Assembly: GCF_001698205.1 (NCBI RefSeq)
Contig: NZ_CP016591.1
Span: forward strand, 1 to 64,000
DNA length: 64,000 bases
Direction of reading: 5' to 3'
Source: Tsuneonella dongtanensis
Lineage (GTDB): Bacteria > Pseudomonadota > Alphaproteobacteria > Sphingomonadales > Sphingomonadaceae
A program made the position numbers and the translations under genes. This document shows positions 26,143 through 34,675 of the stretch, piece after piece (positions within the stretch are counted from its first letter, which is position 1; each line of letters begins with the position of its first letter). Under the pieces are notes generated by a model that did no database searches, was not told the origin of the DNA, and worked only from the letters and a program-made list of their open reading frames with translations.

Positions 26143-27042
26143 ATGACCAGTTTCAGGACGACCGGCATAGCAGCGGTCGGCATCGCGCTGTGCACGCTCG
26201 CGGGATGCGGCGGGGACAGTTCGGCCCCAACGCCGACCCCGGTCGCGACGTCGAGCGGCGGCACGGGCACTGCCGGAGCGTCCCAGGGCTCCAACACCCT
26301 GCCTCCGGCACCCTTCGCCCTGCAATCGAGCGCGACGTTTGGCCTCATCGGCTGGCAATACATCTCGTCCGAACGCGCGCCGACCGTGTTTGCGCAGGCC
26401 GGCGAAAAGGCGGGCTTCGAATGGTCCCAACCCGACAAGACCTACCGCATCAACCTTGTCGATCTCGGGAGCGGGCGCCTCGTCTATACTTTCGGCAAGC
26501 AAAGCAACGCCGCGGCGTTCTCGATCGTCCTGTCCGACGGATCCACGGTCCCCGCATCCGTGACGCTCTTCGAACGCGTCGGAAGCGTGGGCGACCTCTA
26601 TTGGCAATCCGCCGAGGGCGCGAAGCCCTTCGTCTACGGACGCGCCATCTTCGGGCTTCCGGTTCCGGCCGGGCGACTGCCGACCACGGGCGGCCTGGAC
26701 TTCGTGGGACCGGGAGGGGGGCGCAACGTCCTTCGGGTGGATTTCGCAAACCGCACCGTCATTGGGCAAGTCACCGCATACCATGACGGCGGCGGGTTCC
26801 ACGCGGAAGGTCCGCTCGAATCCGGGACGATCGAACCCGCAACGCTGCAGCCCGACGGCTCCTTCGTCGCCAAGCTGACCGTGGCGGGCGCACCGCGCAC
26901 CGGAGAGCTGCGCGGACGCCTTTTCGGTCCGAACGCCGACCAGATGGGCGTCTACTGGAACGCGCCCGCTCGCCTCGACGGCGATTGGACCGATTGGCAG
27001 CAGGTGCGGATCTACGAAGGCTGCCCCAACTGCCCGCCGTAA
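26143..27042 (+). CDS. Lipoprotein with TbpB/Slam-substrate-like beta domain
   Basis: The 299-residue precursor has a lipobox LAGCGG, a Thr/Pro/Ser/Gly-rich linker and a beta-rich domain. The C-terminal segment GELRGRLFGPNADQMGVYW resembles the repeated G-x-F-x-G-P-x-A-x-E-x-G motif of transferrin-binding-protein-like beta-barrels and Slam-exported surface lipoproteins. The preceding VDFANRTVIGQVTAYHD fits a barrel strand. A surface location is inferred. No Slam or TonB receptor is adjacent. GGAGGGCAG precedes the ATG. Confidence 0.55.
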   Translation: MTSFRTTGIAAVGIALCTLAGCGGDSSAPTPTPVATSSGGTGTAGASQGSNTLPPAPFALQSSATFGLIGWQYISSERAPTVFAQAGEKAGFEWSQPDKTYRINLVDLGSGRLVYTFGKQSNAAAFSIVLSDGSTVPASVTLFERVGSVGDLYWQSAEGAKPFVYGRAIFGLPVPAGRLPTTGGLDFVGPGGGRNVLRVDFANRTVIGQVTAYHDGGGFHAEGPLESGTIEPATLQPDGSFVAKLTVAGAPRTGELRGRLFGPNADQMGVYWNAPARLDGDWTDWQQVRIYEGCPNCPP

Positions 27043-27046
27043 CCGG

Positions 27047-28063
27047 TCATCCCACGATCGGTTTCAGAACCTTGATCGTCCTTGCATCGGCATCCAGTTC
27101 GACCTCGGCACCCGACGGCAGGCTGAGCTGGTTCGCCACGTGGCCGATGTTCGCACCCGTGAACGCGGGCACGCCGAGGGGCGCGAGATACTGGTCGACC
27201 ACCTGGTCGACGGTGAAACCGTCGTAGTCGGGTTCGGTCGAGGCGCAGCGGGTGCACTGGCCGAAGACCACTCCGGCCAGCCCGTCGAGTACCCCAGCGA
27301 GCCGCAGTTGCTGGAACATGCGGTCCATGCGGTATTCGGCTTCGTTGATATCCTCGAGGAACAGCACCGCGCCGTCGAAGTCGGGCACCCAAGGCGTGCC
27401 CATCAGGGTCGACAGGATGGTCATGTTGCCGCCCAGCAGCCGTCCGCGCGCCTTGCCCCCGGTGATCGTGCGGCCCGGCCGACTGGTTTCTGCCTCGGTC
27501 TCCATCCCACCGAGAACCGGGCGCGCACCGGCAAAGGCGAGGTGCCACAGGCTCTCCCAGCCCTGCTTGTACCATCCGCTGGTCGCGTTGCCGCCGTGGA
27601 TCGTCGCGTAGCCAGCCCGAACCGCGAATGCGAGGTGAAGCGCCGTCACGTCGCTGTACCCGATGAGGAGCTTCGGATTGTTTCGGATCGCATCCCAGTC
27701 GAGCAGGGGCAGGATACGCGCCGCGCCCCAGCCGCCGCGCACTGCGAAGACCGCCTTCACATCCGGATCGCGATACGCCGCGTTGAGGTCCGCCGCACGG
27801 TCGGCATCGGTGCCCGCGAGGTAGCCGTGGCGATCGCCGACATGCGGACCGAACTTCGGCACGAGGCCCATCGAGCGCAGCCAGTACTCCGCCCGGTCGA
27901 GCCCGTCGTCGGACCCTACGGCGCTCGCCGGGGCGACGACGGCGACGGTGTCGCCTGGGTTGAGGAATGGCGGCTTGCCGGTGGACCGCGCGTCGGCGAC
28001 GCTCGCCAGCGGAACTGCCGCGAGCGCGCCGATGCCGCCGATGGCTCCCCTGCGGTCGATCAC
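27047..28063 (-). CDS. LD-carboxypeptidase, S66 family, exported
   Basis: LD-carboxypeptidases trim the terminal D-Ala from tetrapeptide stems in peptidoglycan recycling. The 338-residue protein has the S66 pattern: GDTVAVVAPAS, AVRGGWGAARIL, the catalytic Ser in LIGYSDVTALH, GGNMTIL, LFLEDINEAEYRMDRM and a late HVANQLSLPSG. An N-terminal RR plus hydrophobic stretch (IDRRGAIGGIGALAAVPLAS) looks like a twin-arginine-type signal, so export is likely; LdcA itself is usually cytosolic. The GTG start overlaps the cdd stop (GTGA). Confidence 0.87.
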   Translation of the reverse strand: MIDRRGAIGGIGALAAVPLASVADARSTGKPPFLNPGDTVAVVAPASAVGSDDGLDRAEYWLRSMGLVPKFGPHVGDRHGYLAGTDADRAADLNAAYRDPDVKAVFAVRGGWGAARILPLLDWDAIRNNPKLLIGYSDVTALHLAFAVRAGYATIHGGNATSGWYKQGWESLWHLAFAGARPVLGGMETEAETSRPGRTITGGKARGRLLGGNMTILSTLMGTPWVPDFDGAVLFLEDINEAEYRMDRMFQQLRLAGVLDGLAGVVFGQCTRCASTEPDYDGFTVDQVVDQYLAPLGVPAFTGANIGHVANQLSLPSGAEVELDADARTIKVLKPIVG

Positions 28064-28470
28064 GCGAGGCTCGCCGGACCGAAAGCGTCGGGCAGCAGCG
28101 CCGACATCGTGGTGCGCCGAACCTCGTCCGGGCCGACGCAGAGGACCTCGGGATCCGTCCCGCCGAGCTGGGCGAGTTCGTTGAGGACCTGGCGGCACCG
28201 GCCGCACGGCGTGATCACGTCGACGCCCGGCCCCGTCACCGCGACCCTGACGAGCCCGCCGCGAACGCCGTCCGCCATCGCCTTCGCCACCGCGACCGTC
28301 TCGGCGCAGAGGGCAAGGCCGTAGCTCGCGTTCTCGACGTTCGTGCCGGTCACCACCGACCCGTCGGCAAAGAGCAACGCCGCGCCGACCGCGAAGTTGG
28401 AATAGGGCGAGTAGGACCGGTCCGCGGCAGCCCGCGCGGCGGCGATCAGGTCATCGTCGGTGATCGTCAT
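28060..28470 (-). CDS. cdd: Cytidine deaminase
   Basis: Cdd deaminates cytidine and deoxycytidine to uridine forms in pyrimidine salvage. The 136-residue protein has SYSPYSNFAVGAAL, NVENASYGLALCAE with the zinc Cys and catalytic Glu, and PCGRCRQVL with the other two zinc Cys. It is the homotetrameric short form. It is translationally coupled to the LD-carboxypeptidase gene downstream. Confidence 0.94.
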   Translation of the reverse strand: MTITDDDLIAAARAAADRSYSPYSNFAVGAALLFADGSVVTGTNVENASYGLALCAETVAVAKAMADGVRGGLVRVAVTGPGVDVITPCGRCRQVLNELAQLGGTDPEVLCVGPDEVRRTTMSALLPDAFGPASLA

Positions 28471-28559
28471 CGGCGCTTCCTATCCCGCTTTTCACGAGGT
28501 TGTCGAAGGGGCTTCGTTGATCCAGCCATGCCCGCCGTCAATAGGCGCGGGCGTGCGCG

Positions 28560-29258
28560 CTACTGGCGCATCACCACCCAGCGCAGCGGCGCTTCCGAGG
28601 CATCGCCCCACAAGCCCTCGTTCGCCGTCCACATCAGCCAGGGGCGGCCCGCATAGGTCGGCTCGCGCCAGGTACCCACCACCCACAGGTGCCGTTCGAT
28701 CCGCCCGGCCAGGTGGTAGCGGTCCTCGAACGCCTTCGAAACCTTGAGGATCGCGGGCTTTCCGGCGTGGGCCTCGACCTGGTTGATCAGCGTCATCAGT
28801 TCGCTTTCGACCTCGGCCTCGCCGACCGGCACAGGGCACTCGTCGGCCGTCTCGTCGAGCGCGATCGCGGGAGGCAGCAGGTCGCCGCCACGGGGCACCA
28901 GCACGACGAAGCTGGCGCTCTGGCCGTCGGCCATCGTGCAGGGATCGAACCGGTGGACCGCACCGACCTCCAGCCCCGCCTCGCGGGCCGCGGCCAGATT
29001 GGCGGCAAAGGCCGGGTCGCGGCGCACGCCGTCGCTCGCATCGAGATAGACGAACCGCGCGCCGAGCGCCGCGAGGGTCCCGAAGCGCACGTTACCGTCG
29101 CGGGCCGCTATCTCCGCGCCTTGATGGGGATACGCGTCCTGCGACGGGGTCCAGTGGCGCAGTTCCCACCAGCCCCACGCTCCCAGGAGCACGGCGGCCA
29201 GCACGAGCGCTGCGAGCGCACGCGCGCGCCAACCGATGCCCTTCCGTTTCCTGCCCAC
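28560..29258 (-). CDS. Membrane-anchored GH25-like protein with degenerate active site
   Basis: The 232-residue protein has an N-terminal membrane helix (LAALVLAAVLLGAWGWWELR) and a glycoside hydrolase family 25 fold: QGAEIAARDGNVRFGTL, FVYLDASDG, AAREAGLEVGAVHRFDPC and a DRYHLAG segment. In active muramidases the first strand carries a catalytic Asp (VDVS), later followed by a KATEG motif and an Asp-X-Glu pair. Here those read AEIAA, DASDG and ALDET. The substitutions suggest reduced or lost muramidase activity, perhaps peptidoglycan binding. Confidence 0.7.
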   Translation of the reverse strand: MGRKRKGIGWRARALAALVLAAVLLGAWGWWELRHWTPSQDAYPHQGAEIAARDGNVRFGTLAALGARFVYLDASDGVRRDPAFAANLAAAREAGLEVGAVHRFDPCTMADGQSASFVVLVPRGGDLLPPAIALDETADECPVPVGEAEVESELMTLINQVEAHAGKPAILKVSKAFEDRYHLAGRIERHLWVVGTWREPTYAGRPWLMWTANEGLWGDASEAPLRWVVMRQ

Positions 29259-29276
29259 GAATCGCGACCCCTGTTC

Positions 29277-29759
29277 TCAGCCCTTGATATGGAGCACGCA
29301 GATCAGGGTGAACAAGCGCCGTGCGGTAGGATGATCGGTCTCGACCTTTCCGTCGAGCCGTTCGAGCAACAGGTCGGCCGCATCGTTGTGGATCGCCCGG
29401 CGGGCCATGTCGATCGTCTCGATCTCTGCCGCGGTCGCCTTGCGGATCGCTTGGTAATAGCTGTCGCAGATCGCGAAATAATCGCGGATCGGCCGGCGGA
29501 AGCGCGCAAGGCCCAGCACCAGCGTTTCCAGGTCGTGCCCGTCCATGTCGCCGATTGTCAGCACGAGGCGCCCTTCATGGACCGCAAGCCTCAGGTCGTA
29601 GGGACCGTGATGCCCGGCTTCGACCGCGCGCAGTGGCTTGAACAGGTTTTCCTCGATCAGGTCGTAGATCGCGACCCGGCGCTCCTGTTCGACGTCCGCG
29701 TTGCGCCAGAGGATCGTGTCCTCGTCGAGCGCAATTTTCGCGATGCGGTATTCGGCCAT
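29277..29759 (-). CDS. UPF0262 family protein
   Basis: The 160-residue cytosolic protein matches the alphaproteobacterial UPF0262 family throughout: MAEYRIAKIALDEDT, VAIYDLIEENLFKP, GPYDLRLAVHEGRLVL, then the helical FRRPIRDYFAICDSYYQAI. The function is not known. It is divergent from dnaB with a 129-base shared upstream region. Confidence 0.88.
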   Translation of the reverse strand: MAEYRIAKIALDEDTILWRNADVEQERRVAIYDLIEENLFKPLRAVEAGHHGPYDLRLAVHEGRLVLTIGDMDGHDLETLVLGLARFRRPIRDYFAICDSYYQAIRKATAAEIETIDMARRAIHNDAADLLLERLDGKVETDHPTARRLFTLICVLHIKG

Positions 29760-29821
29760 GGCGGAGGCGTCTTTCGCAGATGCGAAGGGGCCGGGGCAAG
29801 CGTATAAGCAAACCGTCCCCG

Positions 29822-29830
29822 CTATCCACA
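29822..29830 (+). promoter_or_regulatory. DnaA-box-like 9-mer upstream of dnaB
   Basis: CTATCCACA differs from the consensus TTATCCACA at the first position only. It lies 59 bases before the dnaB ATG in the divergent UPF0262/dnaB promoter region. A single 9-mer occurs by chance now and then, so the call rests mostly on its location. Confidence 0.35.
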
Positions 29831-29888
29831 GCCACCTGTTGCAACGCCGCCCTTGCGCCCATGCCGTGCCAGCGCGCATTGCACGCGC

Positions 29889-31409
29889 ATGGCCGACACC
29901 GACCTCCTTCTCCGCCCGGGGACCGCACCCGATTCGCCCGTCATCCGCGCGCTGCCCGCCAATATCGAGGCGGAGGCCGCGTTCCTCGGCGCGGTGCTGA
30001 TCGACAACCGGGTGCTGGAGGAGCTGCCCACACCGCTGCGTCCGCAGCACTTCTTCGAACCCGTGCACCAGCGGGTGTACGAGCGCGTGCTGACCCTGCT
30101 CGACCGGAACGCGGTGGTCACGCCGGTCACCCTGAAGCCCTATTTCGAGGCCGACGAAGCGCTCAAGGAACTGGGCGGGATCACTTATCTCGCGCGGCTC
30201 ACCGCGGACGGGCAGGGTCTGCTCGCCCCGCGCGAACTGGCCGAGCAGATCTACGATCTCGCCCTGCTGCGCGAGCTGGTCAGCGTCGGCCGCACCCTGG
30301 TCGAGAACGCTCTCGACACCTCCGAATCGGTCGCGCCGATGGAGCAGATCGAGGCTGCCGAGGCCGCGCTGTTCGAGGTGGCCGAGGGCGCCGCGAGCAA
30401 TTCGGAAGCCTCGAGCTTCGGCATGGCGACGACCAAGGCGCTGCGCCAGATCGAGAAGGCAATCGGATCCGGCGGCCACATCGCGGGCACGACCACCGGG
30501 TTCGTGTCTATCAACGACAAGATCGGCGGCCTGCACGATTCCGACCTCATCATCCTCGCCGGGCGTCCGGGCATGGGCAAGACCTCGCTGGCGACCAACA
30601 TCGCCTTCAACTGCGCCGAGCGCCTCCTGCGCGACCGGCGCGACGGGATCGACGAAAAGGCGAGCGTGGGCGCGGGCGTCGCCTTCTTCAGCCTGGAAAT
30701 GAGCGCCGACCAGCTCGCGACCCGCATCCTTGCCGAGACCGCCGCGATCTCGTCCGAAGCGCTGCGCATGGGCAAGCTCAGCCGCGAGGAGTTCCAGCAG
30801 CTCTCGTTCGCAAGCCAGAAGCTCGCCGAACTGCCGCTCTACATCGACGATACGCCCGCGCTCAGCATCGCCGCGCTGCGCACCCGCGCGCGGCGCTTGA
30901 AGCGCAAGCACGACATCGGGCTGATCGTGGTCGACTACCTCCAGCTGCTCCAGGGCACCGGCCGCGCCAACGACAACCGCGTCAACGAGATTTCGGAGAT
31001 CAGCCGCGGCCTGAAGACCCTCGCCAAGGAACTCGAACTGCCGGTGATTGCGCTGTCGCAGCTCAGCCGCGCGGTCGAACAGCGCGAGGACAAGCGCCCG
31101 ATGCTGTCGGACCTGCGCGAATCGGGCTCGATCGAGCAGGACGCCGACATGGTCTGGTTCGTCTATCGCGAGGACTATTACGTCGCCGCGCGCGAGCCCA
31201 AGGTCCCCCAGGCCGACGACGACGCCAAGACCCACGATGCGCACAACGCCTGGGCCGCCGAGATGGAGCGGGTGCACGGCCTTGCGGAACTGATCATCGC
31301 CAAGCAGCGCCACGGCGCGACCGGCAAGGTGCGGCTGAAGTTCGAGCCCAAGATCACCCGCTTCTCCGACCTCGCCGACGACACGCGGGGATACGGCGGA
31401 TACGACTGA
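29889..31409 (+). CDS. dnaB: Replicative DNA helicase DnaB
   Basis: DnaB is the hexameric 5'-3' helicase of the replication fork. The 506-residue protein has the N-terminal primase-interacting domain (PANIEAEAAFLGAVLID), a linker helix and a RecA-like core: Walker A GRPGMGKT, Walker B LIVVDYLQL, and the DnaB signature SRGLKTLAKELELPVIALSQLSR region. Residues 440-455 (AREPKVPQADDDAKTHDA) form a charged insertion near the C-terminus often seen in alphaproteobacteria. The ATG at 29889 was chosen over an in-frame Met at 29853. Confidence 0.96.
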   Translation: MADTDLLLRPGTAPDSPVIRALPANIEAEAAFLGAVLIDNRVLEELPTPLRPQHFFEPVHQRVYERVLTLLDRNAVVTPVTLKPYFEADEALKELGGITYLARLTADGQGLLAPRELAEQIYDLALLRELVSVGRTLVENALDTSESVAPMEQIEAAEAALFEVAEGAASNSEASSFGMATTKALRQIEKAIGSGGHIAGTTTGFVSINDKIGGLHDSDLIILAGRPGMGKTSLATNIAFNCAERLLRDRRDGIDEKASVGAGVAFFSLEMSADQLATRILAETAAISSEALRMGKLSREEFQQLSFASQKLAELPLYIDDTPALSIAALRTRARRLKRKHDIGLIVVDYLQLLQGTGRANDNRVNEISEISRGLKTLAKELELPVIALSQLSRAVEQREDKRPMLSDLRESGSIEQDADMVWFVYREDYYVAAREPKVPQADDDAKTHDAHNAWAAEMERVHGLAELIIAKQRHGATGKVRLKFEPKITRFSDLADDTRGYGGYD

Positions 31410-31416
31410 GAGAGCC

Positions 31417-32589
31417 CTAGAGGCCGAGGTTCAATCGCCTGCTGACCGTATAGTCGACCACCGCGACGAGGAACCAAGAGGCTTTCCAGCGCAACCAGTT
31501 GAGCGGGTTGGCGCGCTTCTTGTGCACGCTGGGAGTGACGTGCACCGAGGCCGGTATGTGCCGGTCGATGAACTCGCGCAGCCGCTCGGCAAGGCCTGCA
31601 TCCTCGATCCGGAGCATGACCTCGAGATTGAGGTAGAGGCTGCGCATGTCGAAATTGGCGCTGCCGATGTAGCATTTGTCGTCGATGACGATCAGCTTGG
31701 TGTGGAGCTTGGTCGCCATGAACTCCCAGATCTTCGTGCGCCGCTTGAGGAGGTAGGTGTAGAGCGCGCGGGTGGCGCCGATCGTCGCACCGTTGTCGCT
31801 CTTGCCCGCCATCACCAGCCGCGCGCCGTCGCGCCGCGCGACCGTCGCGATCGCCCGCAAGCTGCGCCACGAAGGCGAGAAATAGGCCATGATCATGTCG
31901 ACCCTGCGCGCGCCCGTCAGGTCCGCGCGCACGCAGCGCGCCCAGCTCGAAAGTCCCCGTGTCGGCCCTCCGATGAGGACTTGTGCCGGCCCCTTTCCCG
32001 GATCCCACTCGCGCACCATGCGCCGGACCGCGCGCCAGCTCGGCCGCGGGTGGTGGGTCCATGCGTCGAGCTGGTCGTACCAGCGCGACAGGTCGCCGAC
32101 GATCGAGCCCTCGATGACCACGCCCAGGTCCATCCAGCCCTGCTCGTCGGGCGATTCGAAATAGCTGTCTTCGACGTTGAACCCGCCGATCATCGCCACC
32201 CGGTCGTCGACGACGACGATCTTCTGATGGTTGCGGATCAGGTAGCGCTGGCTCCACTTCGCCGAGAAGCACGAAAAGCTGCCGCCTGCTTCCTTCATGG
32301 GCGCGAAGAAGGCTTCACGCGCATCGGCGCCGAACCCGTCGAGCAGGAGGTCGACCGCAACCCCGCGCCGCGCCGCGGCGGTCAGCGCATCGCGTACCGC
32401 CGTTCCGCTCGCATCCTCCGCGAATATGTAGAAGCACATCCGGATCGACTGGCGTGCGCTTTCGATCAGGCCGAGCAACGCCTCGAGCCTTTCGCGGCCG
32501 CCCGGATGGAAGGTCAGCGTCTGGCCCTGCGCCTCGACGGTGAACGGCGGCGGTTCCTCGAACGTCATGTGGGGGACGCCTAGTGGCAT
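31417..32589 (-). CDS. Phospholipase D superfamily protein, cardiolipin synthase type
   Basis: The 390-residue protein has two PLD catalytic HKD motifs: NHQKIVVVDDRVAMIGGFN and LHTKLIVIDDKCYIGSANFD. Two motifs on one chain without N-terminal membrane helices fit the ClsB/YbhO-like synthases that join phosphatidyl groups. The C-terminal SWFLVAVVDYTVSRRL may associate with the membrane. Start choice is ambiguous: ATG 32589 has AAGGA very close to it, and ATG 32568 (383 residues) has no ribosome site. It converges on dnaB. Confidence 0.86.
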   Translation of the reverse strand: MPLGVPHMTFEEPPPFTVEAQGQTLTFHPGGRERLEALLGLIESARQSIRMCFYIFAEDASGTAVRDALTAAARRGVAVDLLLDGFGADAREAFFAPMKEAGGSFSCFSAKWSQRYLIRNHQKIVVVDDRVAMIGGFNVEDSYFESPDEQGWMDLGVVIEGSIVGDLSRWYDQLDAWTHHPRPSWRAVRRMVREWDPGKGPAQVLIGGPTRGLSSWARCVRADLTGARRVDMIMAYFSPSWRSLRAIATVARRDGARLVMAGKSDNGATIGATRALYTYLLKRRTKIWEFMATKLHTKLIVIDDKCYIGSANFDMRSLYLNLEVMLRIEDAGLAERLREFIDRHIPASVHVTPSVHKKRANPLNWLRWKASWFLVAVVDYTVSRRLNLGL

Positions 32590-32660
32590 TTCCTTGACTT
32601 GGCGAGCCGCCCGCCCTAGTTGGCGCGCTTTCCCGACACCCTAGTTTACCGGAGTGCCAC

Positions 32661-33005
32661 ATGGCGCGCGTTACCGTCGAAGATTGCGTCGACAAGGTCC
32701 CCAACCGTTTCGATCTCGTCCTGCTTGCCGCGCAGCGCGCGCGAGAGATTTCGGGCGGCGCCGAGCTGACCATCGATCGGGACCGCGACAAGAACCCCGT
32801 CGTCGCCCTGCGCGAGATCGCCGAGGAGACCGTGGGCCCCAAGGACCTGCACGAATCGGTCGTGGTCGGCCTGCAGAAGATTCTTCCCGACGACGAGGAC
32901 GAGGCCGACGAGATCGGCAGCCTCAGCCAGTCGGCAGAGGCTCTGCGGATCACCGCCGCCGCGCCTGCCCGCCAGACCTCGGTCGGCGGCGATTACGACG
33001 GCTGA
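32661..33005 (+). CDS. rpoZ: RNA polymerase omega subunit
   Basis: Omega helps assemble RNA polymerase by wrapping the beta' tail. The 114-residue protein begins [20 protein letters not shown] and has the family helix [10 protein letters not shown] and [15 protein letters not shown]. The C-terminal acidic linker ([11 protein letters not shown]) is typical of alphaproteobacteria. GGAG precedes the ATG. A strong terminator follows. No spoT gene follows in this window. Confidence 0.96.
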   Translation: MARVTVEDCVDKVPNRFDLVLLAAQRAREISGGAELTIDRDRDKNPVVALREIAEETVGPKDLHESVVVGLQKILPDDEDEADEIGSLSQSAEALRITAAAPARQTSVGGDYDG

Positions 33006-33027
33006 ACCCGCCGTAAACCGGATGCAG

Positions 33028-33055
33028 AAAGGGCCGCGGTTTCGCGGCCCTTTTT
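33028..33055 (+). terminator. Rho-independent terminator after rpoZ
   Basis: AAAGGGCCGCG (33028-33038) pairs with CGCGGCCCTTT (33043-33053) around GTTT, and the T-run extends to 33055. It lies 22 bases past the rpoZ stop. Confidence 0.93.
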
Positions 33056-33096
33056 CGTTGGGTCTCCCGCGGCTATGAACCGCTTGGGGGTATCCG

Positions 33097-34206
33097 ATGA
33101 GTGACGTGAGCGAAATCGCGGGCGGATTGGCGGACGGTGCGCTCGTCGCCCGGTCGGTCGAACCGCACGCCGGGGAATCGTCGCCCGGGACCGACGGCCA
33201 TACGCACGAGACCTACTGCCTCAATTGCGGGACCGAACTGGTCGGCCCGCACTGCCACCAGTGCGGTCAACGGGGACACGTCCATCGCACGATCAGCGCG
33301 TTCCTGCACGACCTGGTGCACGGCGTCCTGCATTTCGAAGGCAAGGCATGGCGTACGCTGCCGATGCTGCTGTTCCGCCCCGGCAAGCTCACCCGCGAGT
33401 ACGTACGGGGCAAGCGCGCGAGCTACATCAGCCCGATCGCCTTGTTCCTGTTCATGGTGCTGCTGGCCTTCGCGTCGGTTTCGCTCGCCGGCGGCGCGGT
33501 GGCGTTCGGCGACATTTCCGCCAACAGCAACATCGATCAGGAAATCGCGCGGGTCGAAGGGGAACTCGCCCGCCTCGAGACGGACGCCCCCTCGTCCGCA
33601 TCCGGAAGAGAGGAGCGGGCCGACAAGATCGCAAGCGCCACCCGCGAGCTGGAGTTGCTGCGCGAGATCAAGGAAAACGGGTTATCGGCGGAGCTGATCC
33701 GGGAAGCGTCCGACAATCGCATCGCCGAAACCGATGTCCGGCTTGCCCCCAAGGTCGAAGGCACCGCGAAGCAGCCGCCCGACGACCCCCTCAACAAGGC
33801 CTGGAAGAAGGCCAAGCAGAACCCCCAGTTACTGGCCTACAAGCTGCAGAACACCGCCTACAAGTTCGGCTGGCTGCTGATCCCGATCAGCGTCCCGTTC
33901 GTCTGGCTGCTGTTTCCCTTCAGCCGCCGATACCGGTTCTACGACCACACCGTCTTCGTGACCTATTCGCTGGCATTCGCGCTGATGCTGCTTGCGATCG
34001 TCGCGGGGGCGGCGGCGTGGAGCGCGGCGGCGACGGTCGGGCCGATCGCCGGGCTGGTCCTGCTCGTCCACATGGCCGCACAGTTGAAGGGTGCCTACGA
34101 ACTCGGTTGGGGCGGCCTGATGGTCCGCCTGCCCTTGCTCTACATTTTCGCTTTTGCCAGCCTCGCGATATTCATCGTCGCGACGGTCGCGCTCGGAGTT
34201 CTCTAG
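33097..34206 (+). CDS. DUF3667 zinc-ribbon membrane protein
   Basis: The 369-residue protein has a short soluble head with a zinc ribbon (CLNCGTELVGPHCHQCGQ, Cys-X2-Cys twice), then TISAFLHDLVHGVLHFEGKAWRT, a hallmark of DUF3667. A first membrane helix follows at about 111-131, then a long charged loop predicted helical (about 145-240), then three or four more helices. Function unknown. It stands alone after the rpoZ terminator. Confidence 0.82.
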   Translation: MSDVSEIAGGLADGALVARSVEPHAGESSPGTDGHTHETYCLNCGTELVGPHCHQCGQRGHVHRTISAFLHDLVHGVLHFEGKAWRTLPMLLFRPGKLTREYVRGKRASYISPIALFLFMVLLAFASVSLAGGAVAFGDISANSNIDQEIARVEGELARLETDAPSSASGREERADKIASATRELELLREIKENGLSAELIREASDNRIAETDVRLAPKVEGTAKQPPDDPLNKAWKKAKQNPQLLAYKLQNTAYKFGWLLIPISVPFVWLLFPFSRRYRFYDHTVFVTYSLAFALMLLAIVAGAAAWSAAATVGPIAGLVLLVHMAAQLKGAYELGWGGLMVRLPLLYIFAFASLAIFIVATVALGVL

Positions 34207-34222
34207 ACGGCAGACTGCGATT

Positions 34223-34606
34223 TCAGCTGCAGGGATAGCGCGACTTCATCAGGTCGGAAAACGCCTGTCTGATGGTGACGCTCTTCCGCGAAGCTCCCGG
34301 ATATGAGCGCAAGTGCGCGAGCAGGTCGTCCGAATTCATGCTCGCCTTTTCGGGCGGGCAGCTGTGCGGCTTCCTGCCCGCAGCCTTGTCGGCCTTGATC
34401 CGTTCGCGATAGCTCTGCCCGCTTGCCTGGACCTCGCCTTTCAGCAGCCCGACGTCGCTCGACATCAGGGCAAGCGGTCCTTTCTTCTTCAGCGCTTCCG
34501 CCTTGGCAAGGAACGTCCCCACGCTCATGTCACCAGGCGCGGCCAGCGCTGGAGACGACAGGGCGAAGAGCACCGCGGCGGCCGCGGCGAAGATAGATTT
34601 CGGCAA
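34223..34606 (-). CDS. Secreted Rap1a/Tai-like small protein
   Basis: The 127-residue precursor starts at TTG 34606, which follows GGGAGG at good spacing, and has a signal peptide (FAAAAAVLFALSSPALAAP). The mature chain is helical with HSCPPEK and a closing DLMKSRYPC, the two-Cys pattern of Rap1a/Tai-type domains. Those include type VI secretion immunity proteins, but many sphingomonads carry stand-alone copies and no T6SS genes are seen here. An ATG at 34645 would extend the N-terminus past the signal. It lies downstream of gdhA. Confidence 0.65.
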   Translation of the reverse strand: MPKSIFAAAAAVLFALSSPALAAPGDMSVGTFLAKAEALKKKGPLALMSSDVGLLKGEVQASGQSYRERIKADKAAGRKPHSCPPEKASMNSDDLLAHLRSYPGASRKSVTIRQAFSDLMKSRYPCS

Positions 34607-34675
34607 GCGTTGTCCTCCCGTCAGATCGGGCCGGACTTCCGTCATCGAGAATGAGCCGCCGCTGACAGGCCCGCG

